DNA of 38,027 bases. It comes from an uncultured Acetobacteraceae bacterium. GTDB taxonomy: Bacteria > Pseudomonadota > Alphaproteobacteria > Acetobacterales > Acetobacteraceae. Shown here one piece after another: positions 8,222 through 17,268 of this stretch. The position numbers and the translations under genes were made by a program. The stretch lies in NCBI GenBank assembly GCA_937873175.1, contig CALMVT010000003.1, positions 1 through 38,027 on the forward strand. The letters are read 5' to 3'. Positions within the stretch are counted from its first letter, which is position 1, and every line of letters begins with the position of its first letter. Below the pieces are notes generated by a model. The model was not told where the DNA came from, did not search any database, and was given only the letters and a program-made list of their open reading frames with translations.

Positions 8222-9136
8222 CTACTCCGGCAGCGGGATGAACTCGGCGTCCCCCGCCACCCGGTCGAAGCGCCCGGCGCGCCAATCGGCCTTGGCCTGC
8301 TCGATCCGCTCGCGCCGGCTGGACACGAGATTCCACCAGACGTGCCGCGGCCCGTCCATCGGCTCGCCCCCCAGCACCAGCACCCGCGCTGCGGTCTGCG
8401 CCCGGATCGTGATGGGATCGCCGGGACGCAGCACCAGCAGGCGCCCGGCGTCGTAGGTGTCGGGGCCGACCTGCACCGTTCCTTCCAGCACGTAGGCGGC
8501 GCGCTCCACGTGCTCCGCCCCGACCGGCAGGCTGGCGCCGGCGTCCAGCGCCGCATCGGCGTAGAACATGTCCGAGAACGTCTTGACCGGGGAGCGCGCG
8601 CCGAACATCTCGCCGGCGATCACCCGGACATGCTTGCCTTCCCCCGTCACCTCCGGCAACGCGTCGCGGCCCACATGGGCGAAGTCCGGCGCGGTTTCCT
8701 CATGCGCCTGCGGCAGCGCGACCCAGGTTTGGATGCCATACAGCCGCTTCTCCACCGGGCGCAGCTCCGCCGCCGTGCGCTCCGAATGCACGATGCCGCG
8801 GCCGGCGGTCATCCAGTTGACGGCGCCAGGCTGGATTGCCTGCACGGTGCCAAGGCTGTCTTGGTGCATGATCTCGCCATCCAGCAGGTAGGTCACGGTG
8901 GCCAGCCCGATATGCGGATGCGGGCGCACGTCCAGGCCGCGCCCGGCATGGAACACCGCCGGCCCCATGTGGTCGAAGAACACGAAGGGCCCGACCATCT
9001 GCCGCTCCCTGGACGGCAGCGCGCGCCGCACCTCGAACCCCCCGAGGTCGCGCGCGCCCGGCACGATCACGGTTTCCACCAAGGGGCCGTCCGGCCCCAG
9101 CATCGGTTCGGCATCATCCCCGGCCAAGCGGCTCAT
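8222..9136 (-). CDS. Pirin family protein
   Basis: A 304-residue bicupin. The N-terminal cupin holds the metal ligands HPH (His73 and His75) and GIVHSE (His117 and Glu119), and the [24 protein letters not shown] entry, here in parts [12 protein letters not shown] and [19 protein letters not shown], is diagnostic. The C-terminal pirin domain follows from about residue 180. Bacterial pirins are iron-binding proteins; some have quercetinase activity and others modulate central enzymes, so the substrate is open. The ATG at 9136 is chosen because of GAAGGGGA at proper spacing upstream and because pirin alignments begin there. Confidence 0.92.
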   Translation of the reverse strand: MSRLAGDDAEPMLGPDGPLVETVIVPGARDLGGFEVRRALPSRERQMVGPFVFFDHMGPAVFHAGRGLDVRPHPHIGLATVTYLLDGEIMHQDSLGTVQAIQPGAVNWMTAGRGIVHSERTAAELRPVEKRLYGIQTWVALPQAHEETAPDFAHVGRDALPEVTGEGKHVRVIAGEMFGARSPVKTFSDMFYADAALDAGASLPVGAEHVERAAYVLEGTVQVGPDTYDAGRLLVLRPGDPITIRAQTAARVLVLGGEPMDGPRHVWWNLVSSRRERIEQAKADWRAGRFDRVAGDAEFIPLPE

Positions 9137-9183
9137 GGCGTGGTCCCCTTCGATTGACTGTGCAACAGGAGATGGTGCGCCCG

Positions 9184-10122
9184 TCAGGGCGGCGCCAGGA
9201 AGGCCCCGAAGGCCCGCGGGCTTTCGCCCACCTTGATCTTGCGCAGCACGGTGCCGGCGGCCACGTCGATCTCCGCCAGCCGATTGTCCATCCAAACCGC
9301 CACGTAAGCCCGGGCGCCGTCGGCTGACATCGCGATGCCCTCGGGATACTCGCCCACCGCGATGTCGGGCAGCGGCGCAAAGGCGCCGTCGAACACCGAC
9401 AGCGTGCCGCCGTGCTGGTTCGTGACCAAAATGCGCGACCCATCCGGCGCGACCGCGACGGCGTAGGGGAAGTCGCCGACCTTGAGGCGTCGGGCTTCGG
9501 CCAGGGTGCCGGCATCCACCACCGACACGTCGCCCGACTGCACGTTGGCGACGAACGCCCGGCCGCCCTGGAGCGTCACCCCGAACGGCGCGTGGCCGAC
9601 CGGCACCGTCGCGAGCGTGTGGAGGTCGCCGAGGTCGATCACCGACAGCGTGTCGCTTTCCCGGTTCGCGACGTAGAGCCGGGTGCCCGCCGGGTCGATG
9701 GCGAGGCCGGAAGGCGATTGGCCGACCTTGACCGTGCCCAGGCCGGACCCGGCCGCGTCCAGCACCGCCACGGTGTCGCCGTACCAGTCCGCCACGAACA
9801 CCCGCCCGTCCCGCGGGCTGACGGCAATGCCGAGCGGCCCGGCGCCCGCCGGCACCTCCGCCATGGGGAACAGGCGAGCGTCCCGGCGCTCCAGGATGCT
9901 GACGCTGCGCCCTTCGGGGTTGGTGACGTAAACGTGCCGCCCATCCGCCGCCACGGCGACCCCGGCAGGCTTCGCGCCGACGCCGACCGTCTGCACGACG
10001 GCGCCGGTCGCCGTGTCCACGACGGACACGCTGTCGTCGCCCTGATTGGTGACGTAGGCCAGCGCCGCCCGCGCCGGCGGCGGCACCGCCAGCAACAGGA
10101 TGCAGGCGAGGACAGCCCTCAA
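9184..10122 (-). CDS. Exported YVTN-type beta-propeller protein
   Basis: A 312-residue protein with a cleavable signal peptide ([19 protein letters not shown]) and about seven repeats of roughly 40 residues, each with a VTN, VAN or VAV strand and a [11 protein letters not shown]-like turn. It belongs to the YVTN/NHL-like propellers and is related to the PedA2-like propeller at 17256-18230. It is periplasmic, probably a scaffold or binding protein; no catalytic residues are evident. The start codon overlaps the stop of the SRPBCC gene (ATGA), so the two are translationally coupled. It closes a leftward operon that also contains gfa and fghA, which suggests a role in C1/quinoprotein metabolism. 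Confidence 0.88.
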   Translation of the reverse strand: MRAVLACILLLAVPPPARAALAYVTNQGDDSVSVVDTATGAVVQTVGVGAKPAGVAVAADGRHVYVTNPEGRSVSILERRDARLFPMAEVPAGAGPLGIAVSPRDGRVFVADWYGDTVAVLDAAGSGLGTVKVGQSPSGLAIDPAGTRLYVANRESDTLSVIDLGDLHTLATVPVGHAPFGVTLQGGRAFVANVQSGDVSVVDAGTLAEARRLKVGDFPYAVAVAPDGSRILVTNQHGGTLSVFDGAFAPLPDIAVGEYPEGIAMSADGARAYVAVWMDNRLAEIDVAAGTVLRKIKVGESPRAFGAFLAPP

Positions 10123-10673
10123 CCAGCGCGCTCGGCGACAGCCTTGATGTTGTCGAGGCCGGCGCGCAGCACGCCCGTGACCGCCTTCACGGAAGCGGCG
10201 TCGTTCAGCTCGGGCGGCGGGTCATTCAGCGGGTAGCCGCGGTAGAATGCGGCCCGCCACTCGACCGTGCTGCCGCCGGCCGGGTTGTCGGACACCTCGA
10301 ACCAGGCGGTGTAGTTGGTCACCGGCAGCACCTTGGGGTCCACCTTCTCGATCCGGTACTGGTAGCTGTGGGCGGCGGCGTCGTACTTGACGAGTTCCTC
10401 GTCGAAATGCGGGTCGCCCTCCGCCTTGAGCGTGAGGGTGCGCTTGGAGCCGACGGCGTTGCCGTGATCCGCCGGGCTGGACGCGATCAGCGGGTGCCAG
10501 CGGGCGATGGAGTCGAAGTCGCCGACCACCGCCCAAACCTGTTCGGGCGTGCGGGCGATATCGACGGTTTGCGTAACCTTCTGCCGCGTCGGGCCGTGCG
10601 CCCGGGCCTGGTGGGCGCCGGCCGCAACGGCGGCCAGGGTCGCGACGAGGCGTCGCCGGGGTATAAGCAGCAT
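10119..10673 (-). CDS. Exported SRPBCC (polyketide cyclase/dehydrase-like) family protein
   Basis: A 184-residue protein. Residues 1-27 ([19 protein letters not shown] onward) form a signal peptide. The mature part is a START/SRPBCC fold: [20 protein letters not shown] near the N-terminus, then RWHPLI, TYRIEK-like strands ([10 protein letters not shown]) and a C-terminal helix [10 protein letters not shown]. Such domains bind hydrophobic ligands; an exported version is less usual. The start ATG 10673 has a perfect GGAGGA 8 bases upstream, which excludes the longer frame. It is coupled to the propeller gene by an ATGA overlap, and gfa lies 85 bases upstream. Confidence 0.82.
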   Translation of the reverse strand: MLLIPRRRLVATLAAVAAGAHQARAHGPTRQKVTQTVDIARTPEQVWAVVGDFDSIARWHPLIASSPADHGNAVGSKRTLTLKAEGDPHFDEELVKYDAAAHSYQYRIEKVDPKVLPVTNYTAWFEVSDNPAGGSTVEWRAAFYRGYPLNDPPPELNDAASVKAVTGVLRAGLDNIKAVAERAG

Positions 10674-10758
10674 GAGACCGTTCCTCCATCCCGCGCGTCT
10701 TGCGCACACGCGGCAAGATCGCCCGGAATGGCGGAAGGCGCCAGGGGCGTGCGGTTGA

Positions 10759-11337
10759 CTATGCCGCCAGCACGCCGGAACGCTTGGCCACGTGCGTCGA
10801 GATCGCGTCCATCAGCGGCGGCGACAGGCAATCGTAAGGCTGGAGGCCCAGCTCGCGCAGCCGGTCGCGCACCGCGCCCATCTGCTCGGGCTTGGCGCCG
10901 GACTCGATGATGGACGACACGAAGGCGGCGAATTCCGGCGCGGACCAGCCCTCTTCCTGGGACAACTCGGTGTGCACGAAGTCCATGCCGTGGAACGGGT
11001 GGTCCTTGTTCTCGATCCGTCCGTACATGTGCGCGCCGCAGCCGGTGCAGGCGTAGCGCTGGATCGCGGCGGCGCTGTCCACGACCTTCAGCTTCTCACG
11101 GTGCTCCGTCACCTCCACCTTGTCGCGCGGCACCACGGCGACGACGGAGAACACCGAGCCTGCGGGTTTCCAGCACTTGGTGCAGCCGCAGGCATGGTTG
11201 AACGCGGTCTGCGCGGACACCTTTACCTTCACCGGGTCCGTGGCGCATTTGCACACAAGCGTGCCGCCCGCGAACCCCGCCGCAGCCGGCTTGATGCCGT
11301 TGTCCACGGACGGATGGATATGGATGGCGGTGGCCAT
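10759..11337 (-). CDS. gfa: S-(hydroxymethyl)glutathione synthase (Gfa)
   Basis: A 192-residue enzyme that accelerates the condensation of formaldehyde with glutathione to S-hydroxymethylglutathione (EC 4.4.1.22). The zinc-binding cysteines of the Gfa family are all present: C29 and C31, the CGCTKC cluster C50/C52/C55, and C97/C100 in CTGCGAH. The length matches Paracoccus Gfa. The start ATG 11337 follows GGGGAG. It supplies the substrate of AdhC at 24861-25970, whose product is hydrolysed by FghA upstream in this same operon. It is cytoplasmic, whereas the formaldehyde arises in the periplasm from XoxF. Confidence 0.95.
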   Translation of the reverse strand: MATAIHIHPSVDNGIKPAAAGFAGGTLVCKCATDPVKVKVSAQTAFNHACGCTKCWKPAGSVFSVVAVVPRDKVEVTEHREKLKVVDSAAAIQRYACTGCGAHMYGRIENKDHPFHGMDFVHTELSQEEGWSAPEFAAFVSSIIESGAKPEQMGAVRDRLRELGLQPYDCLSPPLMDAISTHVAKRSGVLAA

Positions 11338-11460
11338 GGCGGTTCTCCCCGATGCGCCGGCGCGTCCCGGCTTGCTGTTGCCGCGGCAGTCCGGCATAGC
11401 GGCACGCCGCCCGGCAACTCTACATGATCGGCCCGGCTGCACAACGGGCCGGGGGAGAGG

Positions 11461-11826
11461 CTACTTGCAGTCCGTGAGGTCGCTGTCAGCCAGGGAGAAC
11501 GAGTACTTGCCGCCGCCGCGCACCTCCACGTTGCGCACGGTGCACACCCGGCCAGGCTTGGTGGTCAGGCGCACGTCGTAGCGTCCGGGCGCGATGCCGG
11601 CCAGGCGCAGCCGCTCGTCGTGGTCCACCGTCCCGTCGCGGTCGTTGGCGCACTGGTTGGCGCCGAACGGCCCCGGCGCCGCCCCCTCCGGGCCGGCCGG
11701 CGCCATGACCAGGTTGGTGATGGTGAAGGAGGTCAGGTTCCAGAACGCCATGCGCTCCTGCGCCAGAGCCGGGCGCACGGCGCCGCACAGCGCCAGCACG
11801 GCCAACACGGCCCGCATGCCCGTCAT
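11461..11826 (-). CDS. Small exported protein with an EF-hand-like acidic loop
   Basis: A 121-residue protein whose ATG (11826) overlaps the fghA stop (ATGA), so it is translationally coupled to fghA. Residues 1-22 are a signal peptide ending ALA. The mature part has WNLTSFTITNL near its start, then the acidic stretch NDRDGTVDHDE (61-71). This resembles an EF-hand loop with D3, D5, G6, hydrophobic 8, D9 and E12, but Ala at position 1. A beta-like region GRYDVRLTTKPGRVC and the end DLTDCK follow. Mature cysteines are C59, C95 and C120. I do not know a characterised homologue. An internal ATG at 11817 is a second start candidate. A metal-binding role is inference only. Confidence 0.8.
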   Translation of the reverse strand: MTGMRAVLAVLALCGAVRPALAQERMAFWNLTSFTITNLVMAPAGPEGAAPGPFGANQCANDRDGTVDHDERLRLAGIAPGRYDVRLTTKPGRVCTVRNVEVRGGGKYSFSLADSDLTDCK

Positions 11827-12656
11827 CCGAGCAGTTGCCGCGCGTGGTGCGCGATGTGGTCGCCCATGAAGGTTTGGATGAACCAGTAGCTGTGATCGCC
11901 GGATTGCCGCCGCAGCGTCAGCTTCTGGCCAGACGCGACTGCCGCATCCTCCAGCGCTTCCGGGTGGAGTTGGCTGTCGAGGAACTGGTCCCCCTGCCCT
12001 TGATCGACCAGGATCGGCCCGGGGTACGGCCGGGCGCGCATCAGCAGGCTTGCATCCCACGCCGCCCAGGCGTCCCGGTCGGGGCCGAGGTAGCCGGTGA
12101 ACGCCTTTTCACCCCACGGCACCGCCACGGGGTTGGCGATGGGCGCGAAGGCGGACACGGAATGCCAGCGTTCCGGCTCCCGCAGCGCCGTGACCAGCGC
12201 GCCGTGCCCGCCCATCGAGTGGCCGAACACGCCGCGGCGGTCGGGGCGCACCGGAAAGCGTTCCTCGATCAGCGCCGGCAGTTCCCGCGTCACGTACTGC
12301 GCCATGCGGTAATGCCCGGCCCAAGGCGCGACCGTCGCATCCAGGTAAAAGCCCGCGCCGACGCCGAAATCCCAGCTTTCCGCCTCGCCCGGCAGGTTGA
12401 GGCCGCGCGGGCTGGTGTCCGGCATCACCAGCACCAACCCATGCTCCGCGGCATACCGCTGCGCGCCGGCCTTGATGGCGAAGGTTTCCTCCGTGCAGGT
12501 CAGGCCGGCGAGGTAGTAGAGCGCCGGGCAAGGCCCCCTCTGTGCTTGCGGCGGCAGGTAGACGCCGAAGCGCATCTCCGTCCCGGTGGCGGCGGAGGCA
12601 TGGCTGTAGAACCCCATGGTGCCGCCGAAGCAGGCATGCGTGCTCTTGGTGTCCAT
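11823..12656 (-). CDS. fghA: S-formylglutathione hydrolase
   Basis: A 277-residue cytoplasmic serine hydrolase of the esterase D family (EC 3.1.2.12), which splits S-formylglutathione into formate and glutathione, the last step of glutathione-dependent formaldehyde oxidation. The catalytic triad is visible: Ser147 in GHSMGG, Asp223 in DQGQGDQFL and His255 in SGDHSYWF. The oxyanion-side LAGLTCTEETF is also typical. The length equals the family standard. The ATG 12656 lies 3 bases after the stop of the EthD gene, and its own stop overlaps the next start, so it is embedded in a leftward operon with gfa. Confidence 0.96.
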   Translation of the reverse strand: MDTKSTHACFGGTMGFYSHASAATGTEMRFGVYLPPQAQRGPCPALYYLAGLTCTEETFAIKAGAQRYAAEHGLVLVMPDTSPRGLNLPGEAESWDFGVGAGFYLDATVAPWAGHYRMAQYVTRELPALIEERFPVRPDRRGVFGHSMGGHGALVTALREPERWHSVSAFAPIANPVAVPWGEKAFTGYLGPDRDAWAAWDASLLMRARPYPGPILVDQGQGDQFLDSQLHPEALEDAAVASGQKLTLRRQSGDHSYWFIQTFMGDHIAHHARQLLG

Positions 12657-12659
12657 CGC

Positions 12660-12971
12660 TCAGGCCGCGGCGTCGAAAAAGCCGAGCGACGGGGAGCCGT
12701 CGTAGAACTTCGGGATGTCGGCGAAGATCTCCTGGCCGTGCTGGGCGGCGGCGGCCTTGAACTCGTCCATGGAACCGAAGGTCAACAGCGTCATCGTCAC
12801 GTAGGACGGCGGGGCACCGTCCGGCGCCGGCTGGCCGCGCATCACCTGGTCGCGCTGCAAGCCCATCGGCCCCCACAGGCGGCGCACCAGCGGCATGTGG
12901 GTCTCGTTGTAGTAGGCGTGGTCGAACCGGGCGCCGTCGCCGCCTGGGTACATCACGGCAATTACCAGCAT
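12660..12971 (-). CDS. EthD family protein
   Basis: A 103-residue ferredoxin-like (dimeric alpha-beta barrel) protein with the EthD signature MLVIAVMYPGGDGARFDH followed by YYNETHMPLVRRLWG and a C-terminal FADIPKFYDGSPSLG. EthD proteins accompany oxidative pathways (first described with ethyl tert-butyl ether degradation), and their biochemical role is often unknown. The start ATG 12971 has AGGAGG eight bases upstream. It is the first gene of the leftward fghA-gfa operon, 166 bases from the divergent cytochrome c gene, so the operon promoter should lie in that spacer. Confidence 0.85.
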   Translation of the reverse strand: MLVIAVMYPGGDGARFDHAYYNETHMPLVRRLWGPMGLQRDQVMRGQPAPDGAPPSYVTMTLLTFGSMDEFKAAAAQHGQEIFADIPKFYDGSPSLGFFDAAA

Positions 12972-13137
12972 CGCATCCTCCTGATTTTTCCGCCCCCACC
13001 CTACGGTGCCGGCGGCGGCGTGGGAACGGGGCCGCCGCCGGAAAATCCCAAATCGCTGCCCGGTCTCGACATTCCCCGGCGGGGTCCCATAATCGCCAAG
13101 GGCCAAGGCCGGCACGGCATGGCAATGGGGAGGGAAG

Positions 13138-13524
13138 ATGCGTTATCCAATGGGGCGTTACCTGATGGGATTTATGACACTGGCAGCCGTGGCGCTCGCG
13201 GTCGGCACGGCCCGGGCGGAGGGCGACCCGGCGCTCGGCAAAACACAGTTCAACAAATGCGCGGCGTGCCACTCGATCAAGGCGGGCGAGAACAAGATCG
13301 GCCCCAGCATGCACGGTATCGTCGGCCGGCCGGCGCACAGCATCGAGGGCTTCAGCTATTCCGATGCCATGAAGAACTACAACGTCACCTGGGACACTGC
13401 CACGCTCGACCATTACCTGACCGATCCCCGCGGCACGGTGCCCGGCACCAAGATGATCTTCGTGGGATTGAAAAAGGACGACGAGCGGGCGAATCTGATC
13501 GCCTACCTCGAAACCCTCAAGTGA
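13138..13524 (+). CDS. Periplasmic class I cytochrome c
   Basis: A 128-residue protein with a signal peptide (cleavage after TARA, about residue 27). The haem site CAACH is at 41-45 and the axial Met is in GTKMIFVG (Met106). The pattern GPSMHGIVGRPAHSIEGFSYS is that of cytochrome c2/c550-like electron carriers. It probably takes electrons from XoxG or another periplasmic dehydrogenase towards the terminal oxidase. The start ATG 13138 follows GGGAGGGAAG. The last 8 bases overlap the stop region of the convergent ABC ATPase gene, so the two are tightly packed tail to tail. Confidence 0.93.
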   Translation: MRYPMGRYLMGFMTLAAVALAVGTARAEGDPALGKTQFNKCAACHSIKAGENKIGPSMHGIVGRPAHSIEGFSYSDAMKNYNVTWDTATLDHYLTDPRGTVPGTKMIFVGLKKDDERANLIAYLETLK

Positions 13525-14203
13525 TCGCGGCGGCGACGCGGGCGCCCTCGGCGATCCCGCGCCGCCGGCTGCCTTCGGGGACCAACAGCTCGCGCACCAC
13601 CCGGGCCGGTCCCTCGGACAGCAGAAGGATGCGGTCGGCGAGCGACGCCGCTTCTGCCAGATCATGCGTGACCAGGAGGGCGGCGCAGCGCCGGGTCCGC
13701 CAGGCGGTCGCGAGCACCGACCGCCCCTGCTCCGCCATGGCGGGATCAAGCGATACGAACGGCTCGTCCAGCAGCAGCAGCGCCGGCCGGATCGCGAACG
13801 CCCGCGCGATGGCCGCCCGTCGCGCCATGCCGAGCGACAGCGCCGGCGGGTGCAGGTCGGCGTAGGGCACGAGGCCCAGCAGCGCCAGCAAAGCCTCCGC
13901 TTCCGCCGGGTCGGGCGGGCGCACCAGGGCGATGTTCTGCCGCACCGTGCGCCAGGGCAGGAGCCGCGGTTCCTGGAACACCGTGCCGATGCGCGGCGCG
14001 GTGTCGCCGGCCCAGGCGATCCGGCCCTCATAGCGTGTGTCCAGCCCGCCGATCATGCGCAGCAGCGTCGTCTTGCCGCAGCCGGACGGGCCGACCAGGG
14101 CGACGATCTCGTTTTCCTGCAACGCGAAGCGCAGCCCGGCGATCACCGTGCGCGGCCCGCCGCGCGCCGGGACGGTCTTGCGCGAAATCTCGACCCCCAG
14201 CAT
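13517..14203 (-). CDS. ABC transporter ATP-binding protein (NitT/TauT type)
   Basis: A 228-residue ATPase. Walker A GPSGCGKTT is at 38-46, the Q-loop at VFQEPRLLPWRTV, Walker B in LLLLDEPFVSLDP near 143, and the switch His in VTHDLAEAA. The signature is LSLGM (122-126) rather than the usual LSGGM, so the second Gly is replaced by Leu, which is notable. The closest families serve taurine, sulfonate, nitrate or pyrimidine-precursor import. Its ATG overlaps the permease stop (ATGA), and the binding protein lies upstream. The substrate is unknown; the position between a cytochrome c and a PedA1A2BC-like operon suggests a link to the methanol oxidation island. Confidence 0.9.
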   Translation of the reverse strand: MLGVEISRKTVPARGGPRTVIAGLRFALQENEIVALVGPSGCGKTTLLRMIGGLDTRYEGRIAWAGDTAPRIGTVFQEPRLLPWRTVRQNIALVRPPDPAEAEALLALLGLVPYADLHPPALSLGMARRAAIARAFAIRPALLLLDEPFVSLDPAMAEQGRSVLATAWRTRRCAALLVTHDLAEAASLADRILLLSEGPARVVRELLVPEGSRRRGIAEGARVAAAIT

Positions 14204-14937
14204 CACCGCCACCGGTTGGCCCGCCGCTCCAGCGGCTGCAGCAGGGCCCACTCGATCAACTGCACCACGACGATGAAAGCCAGGGTGTAGGACAGGATGC
14301 CGGTCACGTCGAACAACTGGAAATACACCTGGATCTGGAAGCCCACGCCGTCGCTGCGGCCCAGCAATTCGGCCACCAGCACGATCTTCCAGATCAGCGC
14401 CAGGCCGGAGCGCGCCGCGCCGAACAGATAAGGGTAAAGCTGCGGCAGCACGACATGGCGCAGGATGGCGCCGCGGCCCATGCGGAAGCTGTGCGCCATG
14501 TCGATCAAGCCTTGGTCCAGCGCCCGCGCGCCTTCCCGCACCGTGACGGCGGTGTTCGGCAGCTTGTTGAGCGCGACCGCGGCAACCGCGGTCACTTCGC
14601 TCAGCCCGAACCAAACATAGATCAGCACGATGCCGACCAGCGCCGGCAGGTTCAGCAGGCCGGTGAGCAGGCTGTCGAGCGCCCGGTCCACCCGGCGCCA
14701 ACGCCCCATCACCATGCCGAGCGCCGTGCCCAACACCATCGCCACGGCAAAGGCGGCGGCCACCCGCGCCATGGTCACGCCCAGGTTGTGCGCCAAGCGG
14801 CCGGATGCGGCTTCCTGGCCCAAGGCGGCGACCACCGTGCTCGCCGGCGGGAACAGCCGGCTGCCGATCAGCCGCGCCGCCCCTTCCCAGCACGCGAGCA
14901 GGACCAGCACAGGAACCAGGCGCGCGACCCCGCCCAT
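14203..14937 (-). CDS. ABC transporter permease (NitT/TauT type)
   Basis: A 244-residue inner-membrane protein with six predicted hydrophobic segments. The cytoplasmic EAA-type loop (MGRGAILRHVVLPQLYPYL) marks binding-protein-dependent permeases of the SsuC/TauC group. The start ATG 14937 lies 10 bases after the binding-protein stop, and the stop overlaps the ATPase start. With the genes on either side it forms a complete three-component importer. Nothing in the sequence identifies the substrate. Confidence 0.9.
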   Translation of the reverse strand: MGGVARLVPVLVLLACWEGAARLIGSRLFPPASTVVAALGQEAASGRLAHNLGVTMARVAAAFAVAMVLGTALGMVMGRWRRVDRALDSLLTGLLNLPALVGIVLIYVWFGLSEVTAVAAVALNKLPNTAVTVREGARALDQGLIDMAHSFRMGRGAILRHVVLPQLYPYLFGAARSGLALIWKIVLVAELLGRSDGVGFQIQVYFQLFDVTGILSYTLAFIVVVQLIEWALLQPLERRANRWR

Positions 14938-14947
14938 GCGGAAGGAC

Positions 14948-15916
14948 TTAATTCGACGCCCACAGCGTGCCGGGCGCGAGGTGCGCCGCCGGGCCGACCA
15001 AAGCGGGGCCGCCGACCTCCGCCAGCACGTCGTAAAGCCGCGCCGTCGCGTCCAAGTTCCAACGCTCCGGCACGCCGCGCCGATACCAATCGCGCAACCG
15101 CGTGAGTTCGCCCGGCCCCGAAGCCCCGGTGAGCGGCGCGATCCGCTCCCATTCCTGATCCGAAGCTACGAGGATCGCCCGCGCCCGGTCCGAAGCCTTG
15201 ACGAAGCCTCCGACCGCCGCCGGGCTGCGCGCGGCAAAAGCGTCGGAGAACACCCAGCCCACGAACGGCACGCCCGGCGGGATGCCTAATGCCTCAACCA
15301 CGTCCTCCATCGCCATCACCCGGCGCTGCCCCGCCGCCTCCGCCCGCGCGGCGAAGGGCCAATAGGTCAGCACGGCATCGAGCCGCCCGGCCGTGAGCTG
15401 CTCCGCGAGCAAGGGGGGCGGGCCGAAGTTCTTGTCGGCGGCCTGGTCGAGATCGAGGCCCAGCTTCCGTTGCGCATAGGCGCGGAGCAGCAGCCAGCTT
15501 TTGTCGAGCGGGCTGCCGGCAATGCCGAGCCGCCGCCCGCGCAGGTCGGCTACCGTTTGCACGGGGGACCCCGGCGGCGCCATCAACGCGCCCAATGCGC
15601 CGGAGGTGGGGGACAGCGTCCAATCGGCGCCCGTCGCCCGCTGCCGCGACACCCACAGCCAATCCTGCACGATCGTATCCACCCGCCCGGCCTGCAGCGC
15701 GACCTGGGCCGCGGGCGTCGCGGCGAACTCGACCGCTTCCAACGCGATGCCCGCGGCGGCGTCCAGCCCATGCGTCCGCATCACGTCCAGTTCCCACGCC
15801 ACCGAGCCGTAGCGGAGGGTGCCGACGCGGATGGAAGCGCCGGGCGCGGCGACGGCGGCCAGCGGCGATGCAGCGATCAACGCTGCCGACAGCAGCGTGC
15901 GGCGTCGGAGTTGCAT
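14948..15916 (-). CDS. ABC transporter substrate-binding protein (NitT/TauT type)
   Basis: A 322-residue periplasmic binding protein. The N-terminus MQLRRRTLLSAALIAASP has a twin-arginine-like RRRTLL motif before a hydrophobic core, so export may be by Tat or Sec. The mature fold is that of the SsuA/TauA/THI5-like family: IRVGTLRYGSVAWELDVM, the VDTIVQDWLWV strand and LRGRRLGIAGSP. Members bind small sulfonates, nitrate or aromatic and pyrimidine compounds. It starts the leftward transporter operon and is divergent, across 152 bases, from the PedA1-like gene. A lanthanide chelate or alcohol-related substrate is conceivable from context but not shown. Confidence 0.87.
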   Translation of the reverse strand: MQLRRRTLLSAALIAASPLAAVAAPGASIRVGTLRYGSVAWELDVMRTHGLDAAAGIALEAVEFAATPAAQVALQAGRVDTIVQDWLWVSRQRATGADWTLSPTSGALGALMAPPGSPVQTVADLRGRRLGIAGSPLDKSWLLLRAYAQRKLGLDLDQAADKNFGPPPLLAEQLTAGRLDAVLTYWPFAARAEAAGQRRVMAMEDVVEALGIPPGVPFVGWVFSDAFAARSPAAVGGFVKASDRARAILVASDQEWERIAPLTGASGPGELTRLRDWYRRGVPERWNLDATARLYDVLAEVGGPALVGPAAHLAPGTLWASN

Positions 15917-16068
15917 GATGTCCCTCCCCGGGCATTGTTGATGGCGGCAATGCGCGCACGACGCCGCCGGTTGTCAATGCCGCGCCGTGGGAGGGGCTGA
16001 CAAGCCGGCCAACGCGGCCCACACTCAGAAACAGCCGCAGGCCCAATGCGGTTCTTAGGGGAAACCTG

Positions 16069-17268
16069 ATGCCGGCACCACCCGGTCCGACCGCACTCCT
16101 GCTGGCGCTGCTGCTGGCCCTGCTGCCGGCGTTGCCCGCCGCGGCGGCGGAGCCGGTCACGGTGGGCATCGGCTACCTCGCCTTGGCGCCGAAGCGCGTA
16201 GCCCCGCAGGTGACGCTGGACCCGCCCCCGGCCGACGAGGGCGTGCAGGGTGCCCGCATGGCCCTGGCCGACAACCAAACGACCGGGCGGTTCCTCAACC
16301 AAAGCTTCGCCCTGCACGAATCGGTGCAGCCGGACGCCGACGCCGTGCTGGCCGCGGCCCGCGCCATGCTGGCCGGCGGGGAGCGCGTGATCGTCACCGA
16401 CCTGCCGGCCCCCTTGCTGCTGCAGGTCGCGGACCTGCCGGAAGCGCGCGACGCCACCCTGTTGGATGCGACCTCCGAGGACGACCGGCTGCGCGGTCCC
16501 GACTGCCGGGCGCGCGTGCTGCATCTGCTGCCCAGCCGGGCGATGCTGGCGGACGCGCTGATGCAGTTCCTGGCGGTGAAGCGCTGGCGCAACGTGCTGC
16601 TGGTGCAGGGTCCGCACGAGGCCGACCGCGACTATGCCGACGCGCTCCGCCGGGCCGCGCGCAAGTTCCAGTTGCGCATCGCCGCCGACAAGCCCTGGAC
16701 CTTCCAGCCTGGCGCGCAACGCACAGACACCGGCCACGTGTCGATCGGCGCGGAGGCCGCGCGCTTCACCCAGGGCTTGTCGTACGACGTGCTCGTGGTG
16801 GCCGACACGGCCAATGAGTTCGGCGACGACCTGGCCTATCGCACCACGGACCCGCGTCCCATTGCCGGCACGCAGGGCCTGGTTCCCGCCGCCTGGGCAC
16901 GCCCGTTCGAGCAGTGGGGCGCGACGCAGCTCCAGGCGCGGTTCCAGAAGCAGGCGGGACGCCCGATGACCCCGCGGGACTTCGGCGCCTGGATGGCTGT
17001 TCGCGCCGTGGGGGAGGGCGCGACCCGCGGCGCGACCTCCGACCCCGCGGCCATCGGCGCCTACCTGCGCGGCCCGAAGTTCGAGCTGGCCGCCTTCAAG
17101 GGGTCCCGCCTCACCTTCCGCCCTTGGGACGGCCAACTGCGCCAGCCGGTATTGCTGGCCGACGCGCGCAGCCTGGTTTCCGTCAGCCCGCAGCCGGGCT
17201 ACCTCCATCAGTTCTCCGAGCTTGACTCGCTCGGCATCGACCAGCCGGAGACGACATGCAAATTGTGA
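16069..17268 (+). CDS. pedA1: PedA1-like ABC substrate-binding protein of PQQ-dependent alcohol dehydrogenase systems
   Basis: A 399-residue periplasmic protein with a signal peptide (Leu-rich, ending PAAAA near residue 27). It has the branched-chain amino acid receptor-like fold (VGIGYLALAP, then GVQGARMALADNQTTGRF), as in the family of binding proteins that accompany PQQ alcohol dehydrogenases. In Pseudomonas putida the corresponding PedA1A2BC transporter is needed for efficient growth at low lanthanide. The start ATG 16069 has AGGGGA at good spacing. The end overlaps the next gene by 13 bases. A role in lanthanide acquisition or sensing is inferred from family and context. Confidence 0.9.
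   Translation: MPAPPGPTALLLALLLALLPALPAAAAEPVTVGIGYLALAPKRVAPQVTLDPPPADEGVQGARMALADNQTTGRFLNQSFALHESVQPDADAVLAAARAMLAGGERVIVTDLPAPLLLQVADLPEARDATLLDATSEDDRLRGPDCRARVLHLLPSRAMLADALMQFLAVKRWRNVLLVQGPHEADRDYADALRRAARKFQLRIAADKPWTFQPGAQRTDTGHVSIGAEAARFTQGLSYDVLVVADTANEFGDDLAYRTTDPRPIAGTQGLVPAAWARPFEQWGATQLQARFQKQAGRPMTPRDFGAWMAVRAVGEGATRGATSDPAAIGAYLRGPKFELAAFKGSRLTFRPWDGQLRQPVLLADARSLVSVSPQPGYLHQFSELDSLGIDQPETTCKL

Noticed and set aside
12109-14031. Long minus-strand frame crossing fghA, the EthD gene, cytochrome c and the ABC ATPase
   Set aside because: It contradicts four well-supported genes and has no recognisable domain.
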